Source of the DNA: Alicycliphilus denitrificans K601 | Lineage (GTDB): Bacteria > Pseudomonadota > Gammaproteobacteria > Burkholderiales > Burkholderiaceae_C | Assembly: GCF_000204645.1 (NCBI RefSeq) | Contig: NC_015422.1 | Coordinates: forward strand, 3,613,001 to 3,677,000 | DNA: 64,000 bases | Direction: 5' to 3' | Shown: piece after piece, positions 43,836-52,755 of the stretch | Layout: the number at the start of each line of letters is the position of its first letter | Position numbering within the stretch: position 1 is the first letter of the stretch | The notes under the pieces: generated by a model | Databases searched by the model: none | What the model was told of the DNA's origin: nothing | What the model saw: only the letters and a program-made list of their open reading frames with translations | Position numbers and translations under genes: made by a program

Positions 43836-45788
43836 ATGCGTAAACGGATGCTCTGGATCATGGCGCCGCTGGCGGCAGCGGCTTTCCTGGCAAGCTGCGG
43901 CGGCGGCCACGGCCAACTCCCCGTCGTAGACAACGACCCCGACAGCTGCACGGTACGCAGCAGCGGCGGCGCCCCCATCGTCGTCGGATCGGGCGTGAGC
44001 GGCGACCCGGCCGCGCCGGAGAACGCCTCCGGCTACCGGCTGGGCCTGACGGCGAAATACTCCAGCAAATACATGGTGGTGGCCAACACGCCCCTGGCGA
44101 CCAAGGCCGGCTGCGACGTCCTCAAGGCCGGAGGCTCGGCCGTCGATGCCGCGGTGGCCATGCAAGCCGTGCTGGGGCTGGTGGAGCCGCAGTCGAGCAC
44201 GATCGCCGGCAGCGCGTTCATGATGTACTACGACGCCAAGGCCAGGAAAGTCACGGCCTACGACGGGCGCGAAGCCGCACCCGCCGCCGCCACGGGCTAC
44301 TACCTCTCGCGGCAGGACCAGGGCGACCCCGGCTCGTCCGCGCCCGTGCCGTCGGCGCGGCGCAGCGGCCGCTCCATCGGCGTGCCCGGCGTGATGCGCA
44401 TGCTGGACATGGCGCACAAGGAACACGGCATGCTCGCCTGGAGCGGCCTGTTCGACTACGGCATCAAGCTCTCGACCGATGGCTTCCAGATCCCGGGCCG
44501 CCTGGGCGCTGCCATCGCCAGCAATGCCGGCAACCTGGCGCTGGACGCCAACGCCATGGCCACGTACTTCCACGCCGACGGATCGCCGCGCACCACGGGC
44601 GAGACCATGACCAACCTGCCCTACGCCAAAACCCTCAAGACCCTAGCCACGCAGGGCGCGGATGCGCTCTACACCGGCGACCTGGCCAAGGCCATCGTCG
44701 CCAAGGCCGCGCAGTCCGTGGGCGACGACGGCGCCAAGACCCCGATCACCCCCAGCCTGATGACGCTGGCCGACCTGGCCGGCTATAAGGCCAAGAAGCG
44801 CGACCCGGTGTGCGCCAGCTACCGCAGCGCCTACTACGTCTGCACCATGGCGCCGCCATCGTCCGGCGGCATCGCGATCGCGCAGTCGCTGGGCATCCTG
44901 GGCCAGTTCAACCTGGCGCAGTACGGGCTCGCGAACCCGGCCAACGAAGGCGGCGTGCCCAGCGTGATGGGCGTGCACCTGGTCTCCGAGGCCGAGCGGC
45001 TGGCCTATGCCGACCGCGACAAGTACGTGGCCGACACCGACTTCGTGCCGCTGCCGGCCCAGGGCCTGTCCTCGCTGCTGAGCCCCGACTACCTCAGGCA
45101 GCGGGCCAGCCTGATCAGTCCCGACAGGAGCATGGGTACGGCCGCCGCGGGCGACTTCGGCCCCGTGCCCCAGGGTGTGGACAAGACGGTGGAGCACGGC
45201 ACCACGCACTTCTCGGTGGTCGATGCCTATGGCAACGTGGTCTCCATGACGACGACGGTGGAGTCGAGCATGGGCTCCTTCCACATGGTGGAGGGCTTTC
45301 TGCTGACCAACCAGCTGACGGACTTCTCCGCCAGCCCCGTGGACGGCAGCGGCCAGCCCGTGGCCAACCGCGTGGCGCCCGGTAAGCGCCCGCGCAGCAC
45401 CATGGCCCCCACGCTGGTCTTCAAGGGCAGCGCCCCGGGCGACTTCGTCATGGCCACCGGCTCGCCCGGCGGCGGCGCCATCATCCAGTACGTGATGAAG
45501 ACCGTGGTGGGCGCGCTCGACTGGGGCCTGGACGCCCAGCAGGCCACCTCGCTGGTGAACTTCGGCGCGACCAACAGCCCCACCACGGGCGTGGACGGAT
45601 CCAACACCACGCTCGACCTGGCGGCGCTGGTCGATGGCCTCAAGGCCAAGGGCCACACCGTCTCCACCTCTGCCCAGTCCAGCGGCGTGGCGACCATCAT
45701 GCGCGTGACCAAGAACGGCCGGACCCTGCTGGAAGGCGGCGCCGACCCCCGACGCGAAGGCATCGTGCTGGGCGACGGGTCGCTCTGA
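43836..45788 (+). CDS. Gamma-glutamyltransferase-family lipoprotein
   Basis: A 650-residue envelope protein with lipobox FLASCGGG (Cys about 22) and a full GGT fold. VAMQAVLGLVEPQSSTIAGSAF corresponds to the large-subunit core. The nucleophile Thr is in VEHGTTHFSVVDAYGNVVSMTTT, where self-cleavage yields the small subunit, and the downstream KRPRSTMAPTLVFK plus TGSPGGGAIIQYV complete the active site. GGTs hydrolyse glutathione and other gamma-glutamyl compounds in the periplasm. Both the start and the lipid-anchored form are well supported. A terminator follows. Confidence 0.9.
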   Translation: MRKRMLWIMAPLAAAAFLASCGGGHGQLPVVDNDPDSCTVRSSGGAPIVVGSGVSGDPAAPENASGYRLGLTAKYSSKYMVVANTPLATKAGCDVLKAGGSAVDAAVAMQAVLGLVEPQSSTIAGSAFMMYYDAKARKVTAYDGREAAPAAATGYYLSRQDQGDPGSSAPVPSARRSGRSIGVPGVMRMLDMAHKEHGMLAWSGLFDYGIKLSTDGFQIPGRLGAAIASNAGNLALDANAMATYFHADGSPRTTGETMTNLPYAKTLKTLATQGADALYTGDLAKAIVAKAAQSVGDDGAKTPITPSLMTLADLAGYKAKKRDPVCASYRSAYYVCTMAPPSSGGIAIAQSLGILGQFNLAQYGLANPANEGGVPSVMGVHLVSEAERLAYADRDKYVADTDFVPLPAQGLSSLLSPDYLRQRASLISPDRSMGTAAAGDFGPVPQGVDKTVEHGTTHFSVVDAYGNVVSMTTTVESSMGSFHMVEGFLLTNQLTDFSASPVDGSGQPVANRVAPGKRPRSTMAPTLVFKGSAPGDFVMATGSPGGGAIIQYVMKTVVGALDWGLDAQQATSLVNFGATNSPTTGVDGSNTTLDLAALVDGLKAKGHTVSTSAQSSGVATIMRVTKNGRTLLEGGADPRREGIVLGDGSL

Positions 45789-45813
45789 ACCCGCCCCGAC
45801 GCCCCACTGCCAG

Positions 45814-45840
45814 GCCCTGCCCCCCGCGGCAGGGCTTTTT
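45814..45840 (+). terminator. Rho-independent terminator of the GGT gene
   Basis: The stem GCCCTGCC/GGCAGGGC (8 bp) is followed by TTTTT, 25 bp after the GGT stop. Confidence 0.85.
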
Positions 45841-45944
45841 GCTGGTAGCCGGCCGCGCCGGGGGGCATTCTCCGCGCCCCAGGCCGCCCGCGCCCCTAAA
45901 ATTGCCGGTCCGCGGGCCGACCTGCCAACCCTATCCTGAATCCC

Positions 45945-46985
45945 ATGAGCTCCTCCGCCACCCCTCCCATTTCGTACAAAGACGCCGGCGTCGACATCGA
46001 CGCGGGCGACGCGCTGGTCGAGCGCATCAAGCCGCTGGCCAAGAAGACCCTGCGCGAAGGCGTGATGGCCGGCATCGGCGGCTTTGGCGCGCTGTTCGAG
46101 GTGCCCAAGCGCTACCTGGAGCCCGTGCTGGTCTCCGGCACCGACGGCGTGGGCACCAAGCTCAAGCTGGCCTTCGAGTGGAACATGCACGACACCGTGG
46201 GCATCGACCTGGTGGCCATGAGCGTCAACGACGTGCTGGTGCAGGGCGCCGAGCCGCTGTTCTTCCTGGACTACTTCGCCTGCGGCAAGCTCGACGTGGA
46301 CACCGCGGCCGCGGTCGTCGGAGGCATCGCCAAGGGCTGCGAGCTGTCGGGCTGCGCGCTGATCGGCGGCGAGACGGCCGAGATGCCCGGCATGTACCCG
46401 GCGGGCGAGTACGACCTGGCCGGCTTCGCGGTGGGCGCGGTCGAGAAAAGCAGGATCCTGACCGGCAAGGACGTGGCCGCGGGCGACGTCGTGCTGGGCC
46501 TGGCGTCGAGCGGCGTGCATTCCAACGGCTTCAGCCTGGTGCGCAAGTGCATCGAGCGCGCGGGCGCCGATCTTCCCGCCACGCTGGACGGCAAGCCGTT
46601 CAGGCAGGCCGTCATGGAACCTACCCGCCTGTACGTGAAGAACGTGCTCGCCGCTCTGCAGCAGCACCCGATCAAGGCCCTGGCGCACATCACCGGCGGC
46701 GGCCTGCTGGAGAACATTCCGCGCGTGCTGCCCGAGGGCACGGCCGCGCGCTTGAAGGCCGGCAGTTGGCCCAGGACCGAGCTGTTCGCCTGGCTGCAGA
46801 AGACCGCCGGCATCGACGACATCGAGATGAACCGCACCTTCAACAACGGCATCGGCATGGTCGTCGTAGTGCCCGCCGCCGCCGCCGAGGCCACGGCCGC
46901 CACGCTACGCGCGCTGGGCGAGGCCGTGTACGCCATCGGCACCATCGCCGAGCGCGGCACGGGCCCGGCCGTCGTCGTGGGCTGA
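45945..46985 (+). CDS. purM: Phosphoribosylformylglycinamidine cyclo-ligase
   Basis: The 346-residue protein carries [69 protein letters not shown], and [14 protein letters not shown], all standard PurM sequence. It closes the imidazole ring of AIR in purine synthesis (ATP-dependent). Length equals the family norm. No clear Shine-Dalgarno sequence precedes ATG 45945. It is followed 24 bp later by an AI-2E-type transporter, probably co-transcribed. Confidence 0.97.
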   Translation: MSSSATPPISYKDAGVDIDAGDALVERIKPLAKKTLREGVMAGIGGFGALFEVPKRYLEPVLVSGTDGVGTKLKLAFEWNMHDTVGIDLVAMSVNDVLVQGAEPLFFLDYFACGKLDVDTAAAVVGGIAKGCELSGCALIGGETAEMPGMYPAGEYDLAGFAVGAVEKSRILTGKDVAAGDVVLGLASSGVHSNGFSLVRKCIERAGADLPATLDGKPFRQAVMEPTRLYVKNVLAALQQHPIKALAHITGGGLLENIPRVLPEGTAARLKAGSWPRTELFAWLQKTAGIDDIEMNRTFNNGIGMVVVVPAAAAEATAATLRALGEAVYAIGTIAERGTGPAVVVG

Positions 46986-47009
46986 TCCGCCGACGCAGCA
47001 GCAGCAACG

Positions 47010-48095
47010 ATGCCATCGGAACTGCCGCCACAAGGTTCCCCCGAGTCACCGCCAGCGCACAGGCAGGCATGGGCGCCGGCGACCCGCGGCGTGGTGATTG
47101 CCAGCTATCTGCTGATGGCCGGCACGCTGCTGCTCGTGATGCTGCGCGGCCTGCTGCCGGGCCTGCTGTGCGTATGCCTGGGCTTCCTGCTCACGCGCTG
47201 GCTGGCACCGCGCCTGGTCCGGCTGCGCCGCCTGGGCCCGCGGGGCCGGGGGTTTTCGCACAGCGGCCAGAGCATGGCCGCCGCCCTGGTGATGCTCTCG
47301 CCCCTGCTGCTGCTGGCGCTGGCGCTGTCGCACTCGCGCACCTACATCGTCGATGCGCCGCAGCAATACCGCGAGCTGCTGGACTACCTGGCGCGCACGG
47401 TACTGGAGCTGCGCCTGAAGCTGCCGCCCGACATCGCCGCCCAGCTGCCCGCGGGCACGGCCGAGATCCAGCACGTCATCGCCTCCTATCTGGCCGCCAA
47501 GGCCGGGGCCCTGGCCATGGCCGGCCGCGCCTGGCTCACGGGCCTGCTCTATGCCTACGTGGGCCTGCTCATCGGCGCACTGGCCGCGGTGCGCGGCACG
47601 GGCACCAGGCGCGGGCCTCTCACGCAGCAGCTGGTGCTGCGCGTCGCCCGCATGGGCGAGGCCTTCCGCCAGATCGTGGCGGCGCAATTCTGGATAGCCG
47701 CCTTCAACACCCTGCTCACCGCCCTGTTCCTGCTGGTGGTGCTGCCCCTGTGGGATCTGGGGCTGCCCTACACGCCGGCGCTGATCACGCTGACCTTCCT
47801 GGCCGGCCTGGTGCCCATCGTGGGCAATCTGCTGTGCAACGCGGTGATCACGCTGGTGGGGCTGTCGGTGTCGCCGATCGCCGCCGTGGCCTGCCTGGCC
47901 TTCCTGATCCTGATCCACAAGGCCGAATACGTGATCAACGCCAAGGTGGTGGGCAAGCGCACCCACATGGGCGTGTGGGAGCTGCTGTCCGTGATGTTCG
48001 TGACCGAGGCGGTATTCGGCCCCGCCGGACTGGTGGCGGCGCCGCTGTTCTACGCCTACCTCAAGAAGGAATTGAAGGCGGCGCGCCTGGTGTAG
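47010..48095 (+). CDS. AI-2E family transporter (PerM-like)
   Basis: A 361-residue membrane protein with six to eight helices: GVVIASYLLMAGTLLLVML at the start, then LLPGLLCVCLGFLLTRWLAP, and the central domain. The C-terminal region FQIVAAQFWIAAFNTLLTALFLL-like segment is followed by LAGLVPIVGNLLCNAVITLV and VINAKVVGKRTHMGVWELL, the signature of PerM/TqsA. Function ranges from autoinducer export to Na+/H+ antiport. The 24-bp gap to purM suggests shared transcription. Confidence 0.88.
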   Translation: MPSELPPQGSPESPPAHRQAWAPATRGVVIASYLLMAGTLLLVMLRGLLPGLLCVCLGFLLTRWLAPRLVRLRRLGPRGRGFSHSGQSMAAALVMLSPLLLLALALSHSRTYIVDAPQQYRELLDYLARTVLELRLKLPPDIAAQLPAGTAEIQHVIASYLAAKAGALAMAGRAWLTGLLYAYVGLLIGALAAVRGTGTRRGPLTQQLVLRVARMGEAFRQIVAAQFWIAAFNTLLTALFLLVVLPLWDLGLPYTPALITLTFLAGLVPIVGNLLCNAVITLVGLSVSPIAAVACLAFLILIHKAEYVINAKVVGKRTHMGVWELLSVMFVTEAVFGPAGLVAAPLFYAYLKKELKAARLV

Positions 48096-48129
48096 CCCTG
48101 CGCCCAGCGCCCTGCCCTTTTCGCTCCTG

Positions 48130-48181
48130 ATTCAAGAGCTGCAAGCGCTTGCCAGGCAGGCGCTTGACGCGTTTTTCATTG
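48130..48181. repeat. Dispersed AGCGCTTG-type repeat after the AI-2E transporter gene
   Basis: GAGCTGCAAGCGCTTGCCAG followed by GCAGGCGCTTGACG gives two AGGCGCTTG/AGCGCTTG arms. It sits 35 bp past the transporter stop. Confidence 0.5.
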
Positions 48182-48326
48182 GAATTTTCCAGCAAGCCAG
48201 CGCGCCGCGCGATTTATTTCCGGAGCGCGACGCAGGCACTCGCCAACGCAGGGGTGGTTGGGCTATTCTGCCGGCTGGCGCCATTGCGCCGGACACACCG
48301 TCAACACCACACAAGGAAGACACTGC

Positions 48327-48722
48327 ATGACCATTCTCGTCGCCTACGTTCCTCGCCCCGAAGGCCGTGCCGCTCTGGACAAGGGAATCGAAATCGCCAC
48401 CCGGCGCAATGAACGCCTGGTCGTCGTCAACGCCGGCCCGGGCGGACGCCAGGACGACCCCAACATCGTCAACGGCTACGAGGTCGAGCGTGTCGAGGAG
48501 CGTCTGGCCACGCTGCCCATCGAAGCGGAGTTCAAGCAGTTCGTGCGCGGCAAGAGCACGATCGAGGAAATCGAAGAGATGGTCTCGGCACTGCAGGTCT
48601 CCGTGCTCGTGATCGGCCTGCGCAAGCGCTCGCCCGTGGGCAAGCTGCTGCTGGGCAGCATGGCGCAGGAGATCCTGCTCAACGTGGCCTGCCCGGTGCT
48701 GGCCGTCAAGGCAACGTCCTGA
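48327..48722 (+). CDS. Universal stress protein (UspA family)
   Basis: A 131-residue single-domain USP with the first strand ILVAYVPRPEGRAALDKGIEIA and the ending VLVIGLRKRSPVGKLLLGSMAQEILLNVACPVLAV. The G-2x-G-9x-G(S) nucleotide-binding pattern is present in altered form (GLRKRSPVGKLLLGS). AAGGAA precedes the ATG. Stress-related, cytoplasmic. It is preceded by a repeat and followed directly (1 bp) by the convergent SirB1-type gene. Confidence 0.9.
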   Translation: MTILVAYVPRPEGRAALDKGIEIATRRNERLVVVNAGPGGRQDDPNIVNGYEVERVEERLATLPIEAEFKQFVRGKSTIEEIEEMVSALQVSVLVIGLRKRSPVGKLLLGSMAQEILLNVACPVLAVKATS

Positions 48723-48723
48723 T

Positions 48724-49572
48724 TCAGGAGCCGCGCAGCGCCTTCACGCGCAGCGCGATGGCCTGCGCATCGCCGGCATCCGCGGCATGCGCCAGATAGC
48801 GCTCCAGGTCCTGCACGGCCAGCCGCGCGTCGCCCAGCGCGGCATGCGCCAGGCCGCGGTCGCGCCACTCGCCCCAGGCATCGGGCAGCAGCGTGACGAG
48901 CCTGTCCTGCACGGCCAACTGGCGCCGCCAGTCCTGCCGAGCGCCGTGGATCTCCTTGAGGTTGCGCAGCATGCGCGCCAGCACGTCGCGCGCGGGCGCG
49001 GCCTGCAGGTACAGGCCCAGCGGCACCTCCTCCTGCGCGGCGCCCTGGCGCAGCCGGAAGGGCTCCAGGCGTTCGCTAAGCGCCTCGCGCGAGAGCACAT
49101 GCCCCGTCATCGGATCGAGCACCACCTGCCCGGCCGGCATCAGCACCTTGACCAGGAAATGCCCGGGGAACGACACCCCCTGCGCCTTGAGGCCCGCCCC
49201 CTGGGCCAGTTCCAGCCACAGCAGGGCCAGCGAGATCGGGATACCGCGCCGCGTGCGCAGCACCATGTGCAGGTAGCTGTTGTCCGGCGCGTAGTAGTCG
49301 TTGAGGTTGCCGCCGAAGCCCAGCTCGCCATAGAAGAACCTGTTGAGCGCATTGAGCCGCCGCAGGGGCGCGGCGCCTGCGGGCATGCGGCGCTGCAACC
49401 GCGCCTGCAGCCTGTCCATGTCGTCCAGGAACTGCTGCACGTCGACGTCCGGGTATTCGACATGCGCGATGCAGGCGGCGGCCTCGAGCAGCGCGATGCC
49501 CTCCTCCTGCCCCCCCTGCACCAGCGCGGCGAAATATTCCAGCGGCGTGGGGACGGAGTAACTCAGCGGCAT
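48724..49572 (-). CDS. SirB1-type transglutaminase-like/TPR protein
   Basis: A 282-residue protein of the SirB1 family (transglutaminase-like fold plus helical repeats): NRFFYGELGFGGNLNDYYAPDNSYLHMVLRTRRGIPISLALLWLELAQ and VSFPGHFLVKV, with a TPR-like end (WGEWRDRGLAHAALGDARLAVQDLERYLA). Members are conserved but of unresolved role. ATG 49572 lies 16 bp from the end of murJ, so murJ-SirB1 form an operon. Convergent with the USP gene. Confidence 0.85.
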   Translation of the reverse strand: MPLSYSVPTPLEYFAALVQGGQEEGIALLEAAACIAHVEYPDVDVQQFLDDMDRLQARLQRRMPAGAAPLRRLNALNRFFYGELGFGGNLNDYYAPDNSYLHMVLRTRRGIPISLALLWLELAQGAGLKAQGVSFPGHFLVKVLMPAGQVVLDPMTGHVLSREALSERLEPFRLRQGAAQEEVPLGLYLQAAPARDVLARMLRNLKEIHGARQDWRRQLAVQDRLVTLLPDAWGEWRDRGLAHAALGDARLAVQDLERYLAHAADAGDAQAIALRVKALRGS

Positions 49573-49588
49573 CGCCAATGCCCGGCGC

Positions 49589-51154
49589 CTACCGGCGCAG
49601 CAGATCGCGCAGCTTGAGCCCGCAGGCCCACAGCGCGCCGAAATAGAGGAGGGCTGACGCACACAGCAGCAGCGCCAGCAAGCCGGCGCGCTGCACGCTG
49701 TGCGCACGCAGCGCCAGCCAGTCGAAATGCAGCGACGCCCAGGCCAGGAACACGGCCAGCAGCGCGCTGGCCCCCACCACCTGCAGCGCCAGCCTGCCCC
49801 AGCCGGGCCGGGGCCGGAAGCTGCCGCGGCGCACCAGCCCGGCGAGCAGCCACAGCGCATTGATGAGCGCGCCCAGGCCTATCGACAGCGCCAGGCCCGC
49901 GTGCGCCAGCAGCGGCACCAGCGCCACGTTCATGGCCTGGGTGGCGACCAGCACCACGATGGCGATGCGCACGGGCGTGCGTATGTCCTGGCTGGCGTAG
50001 TAGCCGGGCGCCAGCACCTTGATGGCCACCAGGCCCAGCAGGCCCACGCCATAGCCCGCCAGGGCCACGGCGATCTGGCCCACGTCGCCGTCGTGCAGCG
50101 CGCCGTGGTGGAACAGCGTGGCCACCAGCGGCGTGGCGAAGGTCAGCAGGCCCACGGCGCAGGGCACGGCCAGCAGCACCACGATGCGCAGGCCCCAGTC
50201 CAGCATGGCGGAGTAGCGCTCGGCATCGCCGGCCGCCCTGGCCGCCGCCAGCTGCGGCGTGAGCACCACGCCCAGCGCCACGCCCAGCAGGGCGGTGGGG
50301 AACTCCATGAGCCGGTCGGCATAGAACAGCCAGGTCACACTGCCCGGCACCAGATAGGACGCGATCTGGGTGTTGATCATGAGCGAGACCTGCGCCACGC
50401 CCACGCCCAGCAGCGCCGGCGCCATCAGCGTGAGAATGCGGCGCACGCCCTCGTCCTGCCAGGCGCTGCGCACCCTGCCCCACGTCATGCCGATGCGCGG
50501 CAGCAGCCCCAGGCGGTAGAGCACGGGCAGTTGCACCGCCAGCTGCAGCACGCCGCCGGCCATCACGCCGCCCACCATGGCATAGATGGGCTCGATGCCG
50601 CGCCGCTCCAGCTGCGGCGCCCCGAGCCAGGCCGCCGCGATCATGCACAGGTTCAGCAGCACGGGCGTGGCCGCCGGCACGGCAAAGCGCCGCCAGGTAT
50701 TGAGCACGCCGGCCGACAGCGCCACCAGCGACATGAAGCCGATGTAGGGGAACATCCAGCGCGTCATGAACACGGCGGCGTCGAACCCCTCGGCCGTCTG
50801 GCGCAGCCCGCTGGCCAGGGCCCACACCAGCACGGGAGCCCCCACCGCGCCCAGCACGCAGGTCAGCAGCAGCACCCAGAAAAGCGCCGTGGCCACGGCG
50901 TCCACCAGGCCGCGCGTGGCCTCCTCGCCATGGCGCGCCTTGTGCGCCGCGAGCACCGGCACGAAGGCCTGGCTGAAGGCTCCCTCGGCGAACAGGCGGC
51001 GAAACAGGTTGGGGATGCGAAAGGCGACGTTGAACGCGTCGGTGAGAACGTTGGCCCCGAAGATCGAGGCCATGAGCAGGTCGCGCACCAGGCCCGTCAC
51101 ACGCGAGGCCAGGGTCAGGAGCGATACGGTGGAGGCGGCTTTGAACAGAGACAC
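49589..51154 (-). CDS. murJ: Lipid II flippase MurJ (MviN)
   Basis: A 521-residue protein with 14 predicted helices, starting VSLFKAASTVSLLTLASRVTGLVRD. The family pattern is also seen in FGANVLTDAFNVAFRIPNLFRRLFAEGAFSQAFVPV and LKVLAPGYYASQDIRTPVRIAI-like sequence. It flips lipid II across the inner membrane for peptidoglycan synthesis. The GTG start at 51154 is chosen because no ATG fits and the family N-terminus begins there. The divergent rpsT gene starts 105 bp away. Confidence 0.93.
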   Translation of the reverse strand: MSLFKAASTVSLLTLASRVTGLVRDLLMASIFGANVLTDAFNVAFRIPNLFRRLFAEGAFSQAFVPVLAAHKARHGEEATRGLVDAVATALFWVLLLTCVLGAVGAPVLVWALASGLRQTAEGFDAAVFMTRWMFPYIGFMSLVALSAGVLNTWRRFAVPAATPVLLNLCMIAAAWLGAPQLERRGIEPIYAMVGGVMAGGVLQLAVQLPVLYRLGLLPRIGMTWGRVRSAWQDEGVRRILTLMAPALLGVGVAQVSLMINTQIASYLVPGSVTWLFYADRLMEFPTALLGVALGVVLTPQLAAARAAGDAERYSAMLDWGLRIVVLLAVPCAVGLLTFATPLVATLFHHGALHDGDVGQIAVALAGYGVGLLGLVAIKVLAPGYYASQDIRTPVRIAIVVLVATQAMNVALVPLLAHAGLALSIGLGALINALWLLAGLVRRGSFRPRPGWGRLALQVVGASALLAVFLAWASLHFDWLALRAHSVQRAGLLALLLCASALLYFGALWACGLKLRDLLRR

Positions 51155-51184
51155 CCGCGCGAGTGTATGCGTTTGGCGCAGCCC

Positions 51185-51213
51185 TGGCCTTGAAACGAGG
51201 CGTGAACTATAAT
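51185..51213 (+). promoter_or_regulatory. Probable promoter of rpsT
   Basis: TATAAT at 51208-51213 is a perfect -10 hexamer. The -35 candidate TGGCCT (51185-51190) at a 17-bp spacer is weak. It lies 46 bp before the rpsT start codon. Confidence 0.45.
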
Positions 51214-51258
51214 GGCCGGCTTTGCTGACAACATCCTCAGACACAAGGAACACATACC

Positions 51259-51558
51259 ATGGCATCTGGAAAGCCGAAGAAAAAGAACCCCCGCCTGGCA
51301 TCGGGCCGCAAGCGCGCCCGCCAAGGACTCAAGCTGAACGCAGCCAACACCTCGCTGCGCTCGAAGTACCGCACCGCCGTCAAGAACGTCGAGAAGGCCG
51401 TCCTGGCCGGCGACAAGACCAAGGCGACCGAACTGTTCGCCAAGGCCCAGTCCGTGCTGGACACCATCGCCGACAAGGGCATCTTCCACAAGAACAAGGC
51501 CGCTCGCGACAAGAGCCGCCTGTCCGCCAAGGTGAAAGCCCTGGCACTCGCCGCCTGA
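51259..51558 (+). CDS. rpsT: 30S ribosomal protein S20
   Basis: A 99-residue basic protein starting [22 protein letters not shown] and containing [17 protein letters not shown] and [25 protein letters not shown], the standard S20 sequence that binds 16S rRNA. AAGGA lies 10 bp before the ATG. It has its own promoter and a strong terminator, as usual. Divergent from murJ. Confidence 0.97.
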   Translation: MASGKPKKKNPRLASGRKRARQGLKLNAANTSLRSKYRTAVKNVEKAVLAGDKTKATELFAKAQSVLDTIADKGIFHKNKAARDKSRLSAKVKALALAA

Positions 51559-51630
51559 CCTTTTCAGGCAACAGCCCGGGCGGCCCCGCCGCCCGCCGTT
51601 TGCAACGGGTGCGCTGTCAGCAAAGCAGAA

Positions 51631-51655
51631 AAACCGCCTTCGGGCGGTTTTTTTG
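51631..51655 (+). terminator. Rho-independent terminator of rpsT
   Basis: The stem AAACCGCC/GGCGGTTT with the stable UUCG tetraloop is followed by a T-run. It lies 73 bp after the rpsT stop. Confidence 0.9.
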
Positions 51656-51772
51656 TTTTGCGCGGGTGTTAATACGCAGATGACCAAAAACCAATAAAAA
51701 CAACAACTTATGATGTTTTTTGGGGCTACAGAAAGAAAATTAGGCGCCTGCCCTTGATACTGAGCGGACGAC

Positions 51773-52453
51773 CTACAGAACCATCTCGGCCCCGTGGGCA
51801 GTAAGCCATTCGGCATGCCTGGCCCAGTCCGGCATTTCAGCCTCTACCACCCGCCAGAATTGGGGAGAGTGATTTTTGTGGCGCAGGTGAGCGAGTTCGT
51901 GGACTACCAAATAGCGGAGTACCTCCACTGGGGCTGCCATGGCTTTCCAGTTGAAATTCAGGTTTCCCTTGTCTGAGCAAGAGCCCCAGCGGAGTCCAAG
52001 TTCTTGGACCCGCACCGTTCCAGGCGAAAGACCCATGCTCCGGGCATGCTGCTGAACAAGCTCGGGAAGCTTCATCAAGCCCTCTGCGCGGAAGTAGCTC
52101 TTGAGCAGCTCCTCGGCCCGCGGCTTGTCGTCCGTTCGCATGACGAGAAGGTCTCCCTCTTTATGCACCCCTCGACTTGCCTCCGTTCGAAAGTCCAAGC
52201 GATGAGGCTGCCCGAGTAGATACACCGACTCCCCCGAAACAAACTCACGACCAGGCTGCAGGGGGTTCAGGGCAGCCCATCGGGCCTGTGCTCTATAAAT
52301 CCACTTCCGCTTAGCGTCAACCACGGCCTTGATGCGCTCAAGTGCTTCCGTCAGGGGGGCTCGAACAAGCACAGAGCCATCTCGCTCAACATAGAGCCCG
52401 ATGGTTTTGCGGTTCGAGCGCTCAACAGTGAAAGAAATCGGCGTTTCCTGCAT
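51773..52453 (-). CDS. YgjP-like (SprT/M48-type) metallopeptidase
   Basis: A 226-residue zinc metalloprotease-like protein: RKTIGLYVERDGSVLVRAP and VVDAKRKWIYRAQARW in the N-terminal part, WGSCSDKGNLNFNWKAM, and the catalytic HELAH within LVVHELAHLRHKNHSPQFWR. These DUF45/YgjP proteins commonly sit beside type I restriction genes, as suspected here. ATG 52453 lies 20 bp after the stop of the truncated upstream gene, so both belonged to one operon. The promoter of that operon has been lost by IS insertions. Confidence 0.87.
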   Translation of the reverse strand: MQETPISFTVERSNRKTIGLYVERDGSVLVRAPLTEALERIKAVVDAKRKWIYRAQARWAALNPLQPGREFVSGESVYLLGQPHRLDFRTEASRGVHKEGDLLVMRTDDKPRAEELLKSYFRAEGLMKLPELVQQHARSMGLSPGTVRVQELGLRWGSCSDKGNLNFNWKAMAAPVEVLRYLVVHELAHLRHKNHSPQFWRVVEAEMPDWARHAEWLTAHGAEMVL

Positions 52454-52473
52454 GGCCCCGATTGTCCGCCGTC

Positions 52474-52703
52474 TTACGGAGCCAGCAGGTCGTTGGTGCG
52501 TGCTTTGGCTAGCATGACGAGGTCTCGCGCCCAAGGCTCCGCGTTGGCGAGTGCGATATCGACACCTGTGTACAAAAGCCTGTTGGTCACCTCACCTTGT
52601 AACCCACTCACTTTTACCGCGTTGTTCCAGAACCCAGGCGCCTGGAGCTCTTCGATAAAAAGAGGGACCAAGTCGTTGCAGAGGGACTTGAGGTTGGCTG
52701 TTT
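52474..52703 (-). pseudogene. C-terminal remnant, probably of a type I restriction R subunit (part 1)
   Basis: The final 76 residues of a protein cut by an IS66 element: LKSLCNDLVPLFIEELQAPG, FWNNAVKVSGLQGEV, NRLLYTGVDIAL and WARDLVMLAKARTNDLLAP. Joined to the piece at 55191-55290 across the target duplication, the frame is continuous. The ending, FW.N followed by L+GE...LL, then LAKxR, looks like the tail of HsdR-type proteins; this is a family resemblance from memory and not proven. The adjacent YgjP-type gene supports it. Confidence 0.6.
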
Positions 52704-52755
52704 GTAAGCGCACGGCAAACCCATGTTGACCGCCGCTGGCGGCCATGGCTGATGA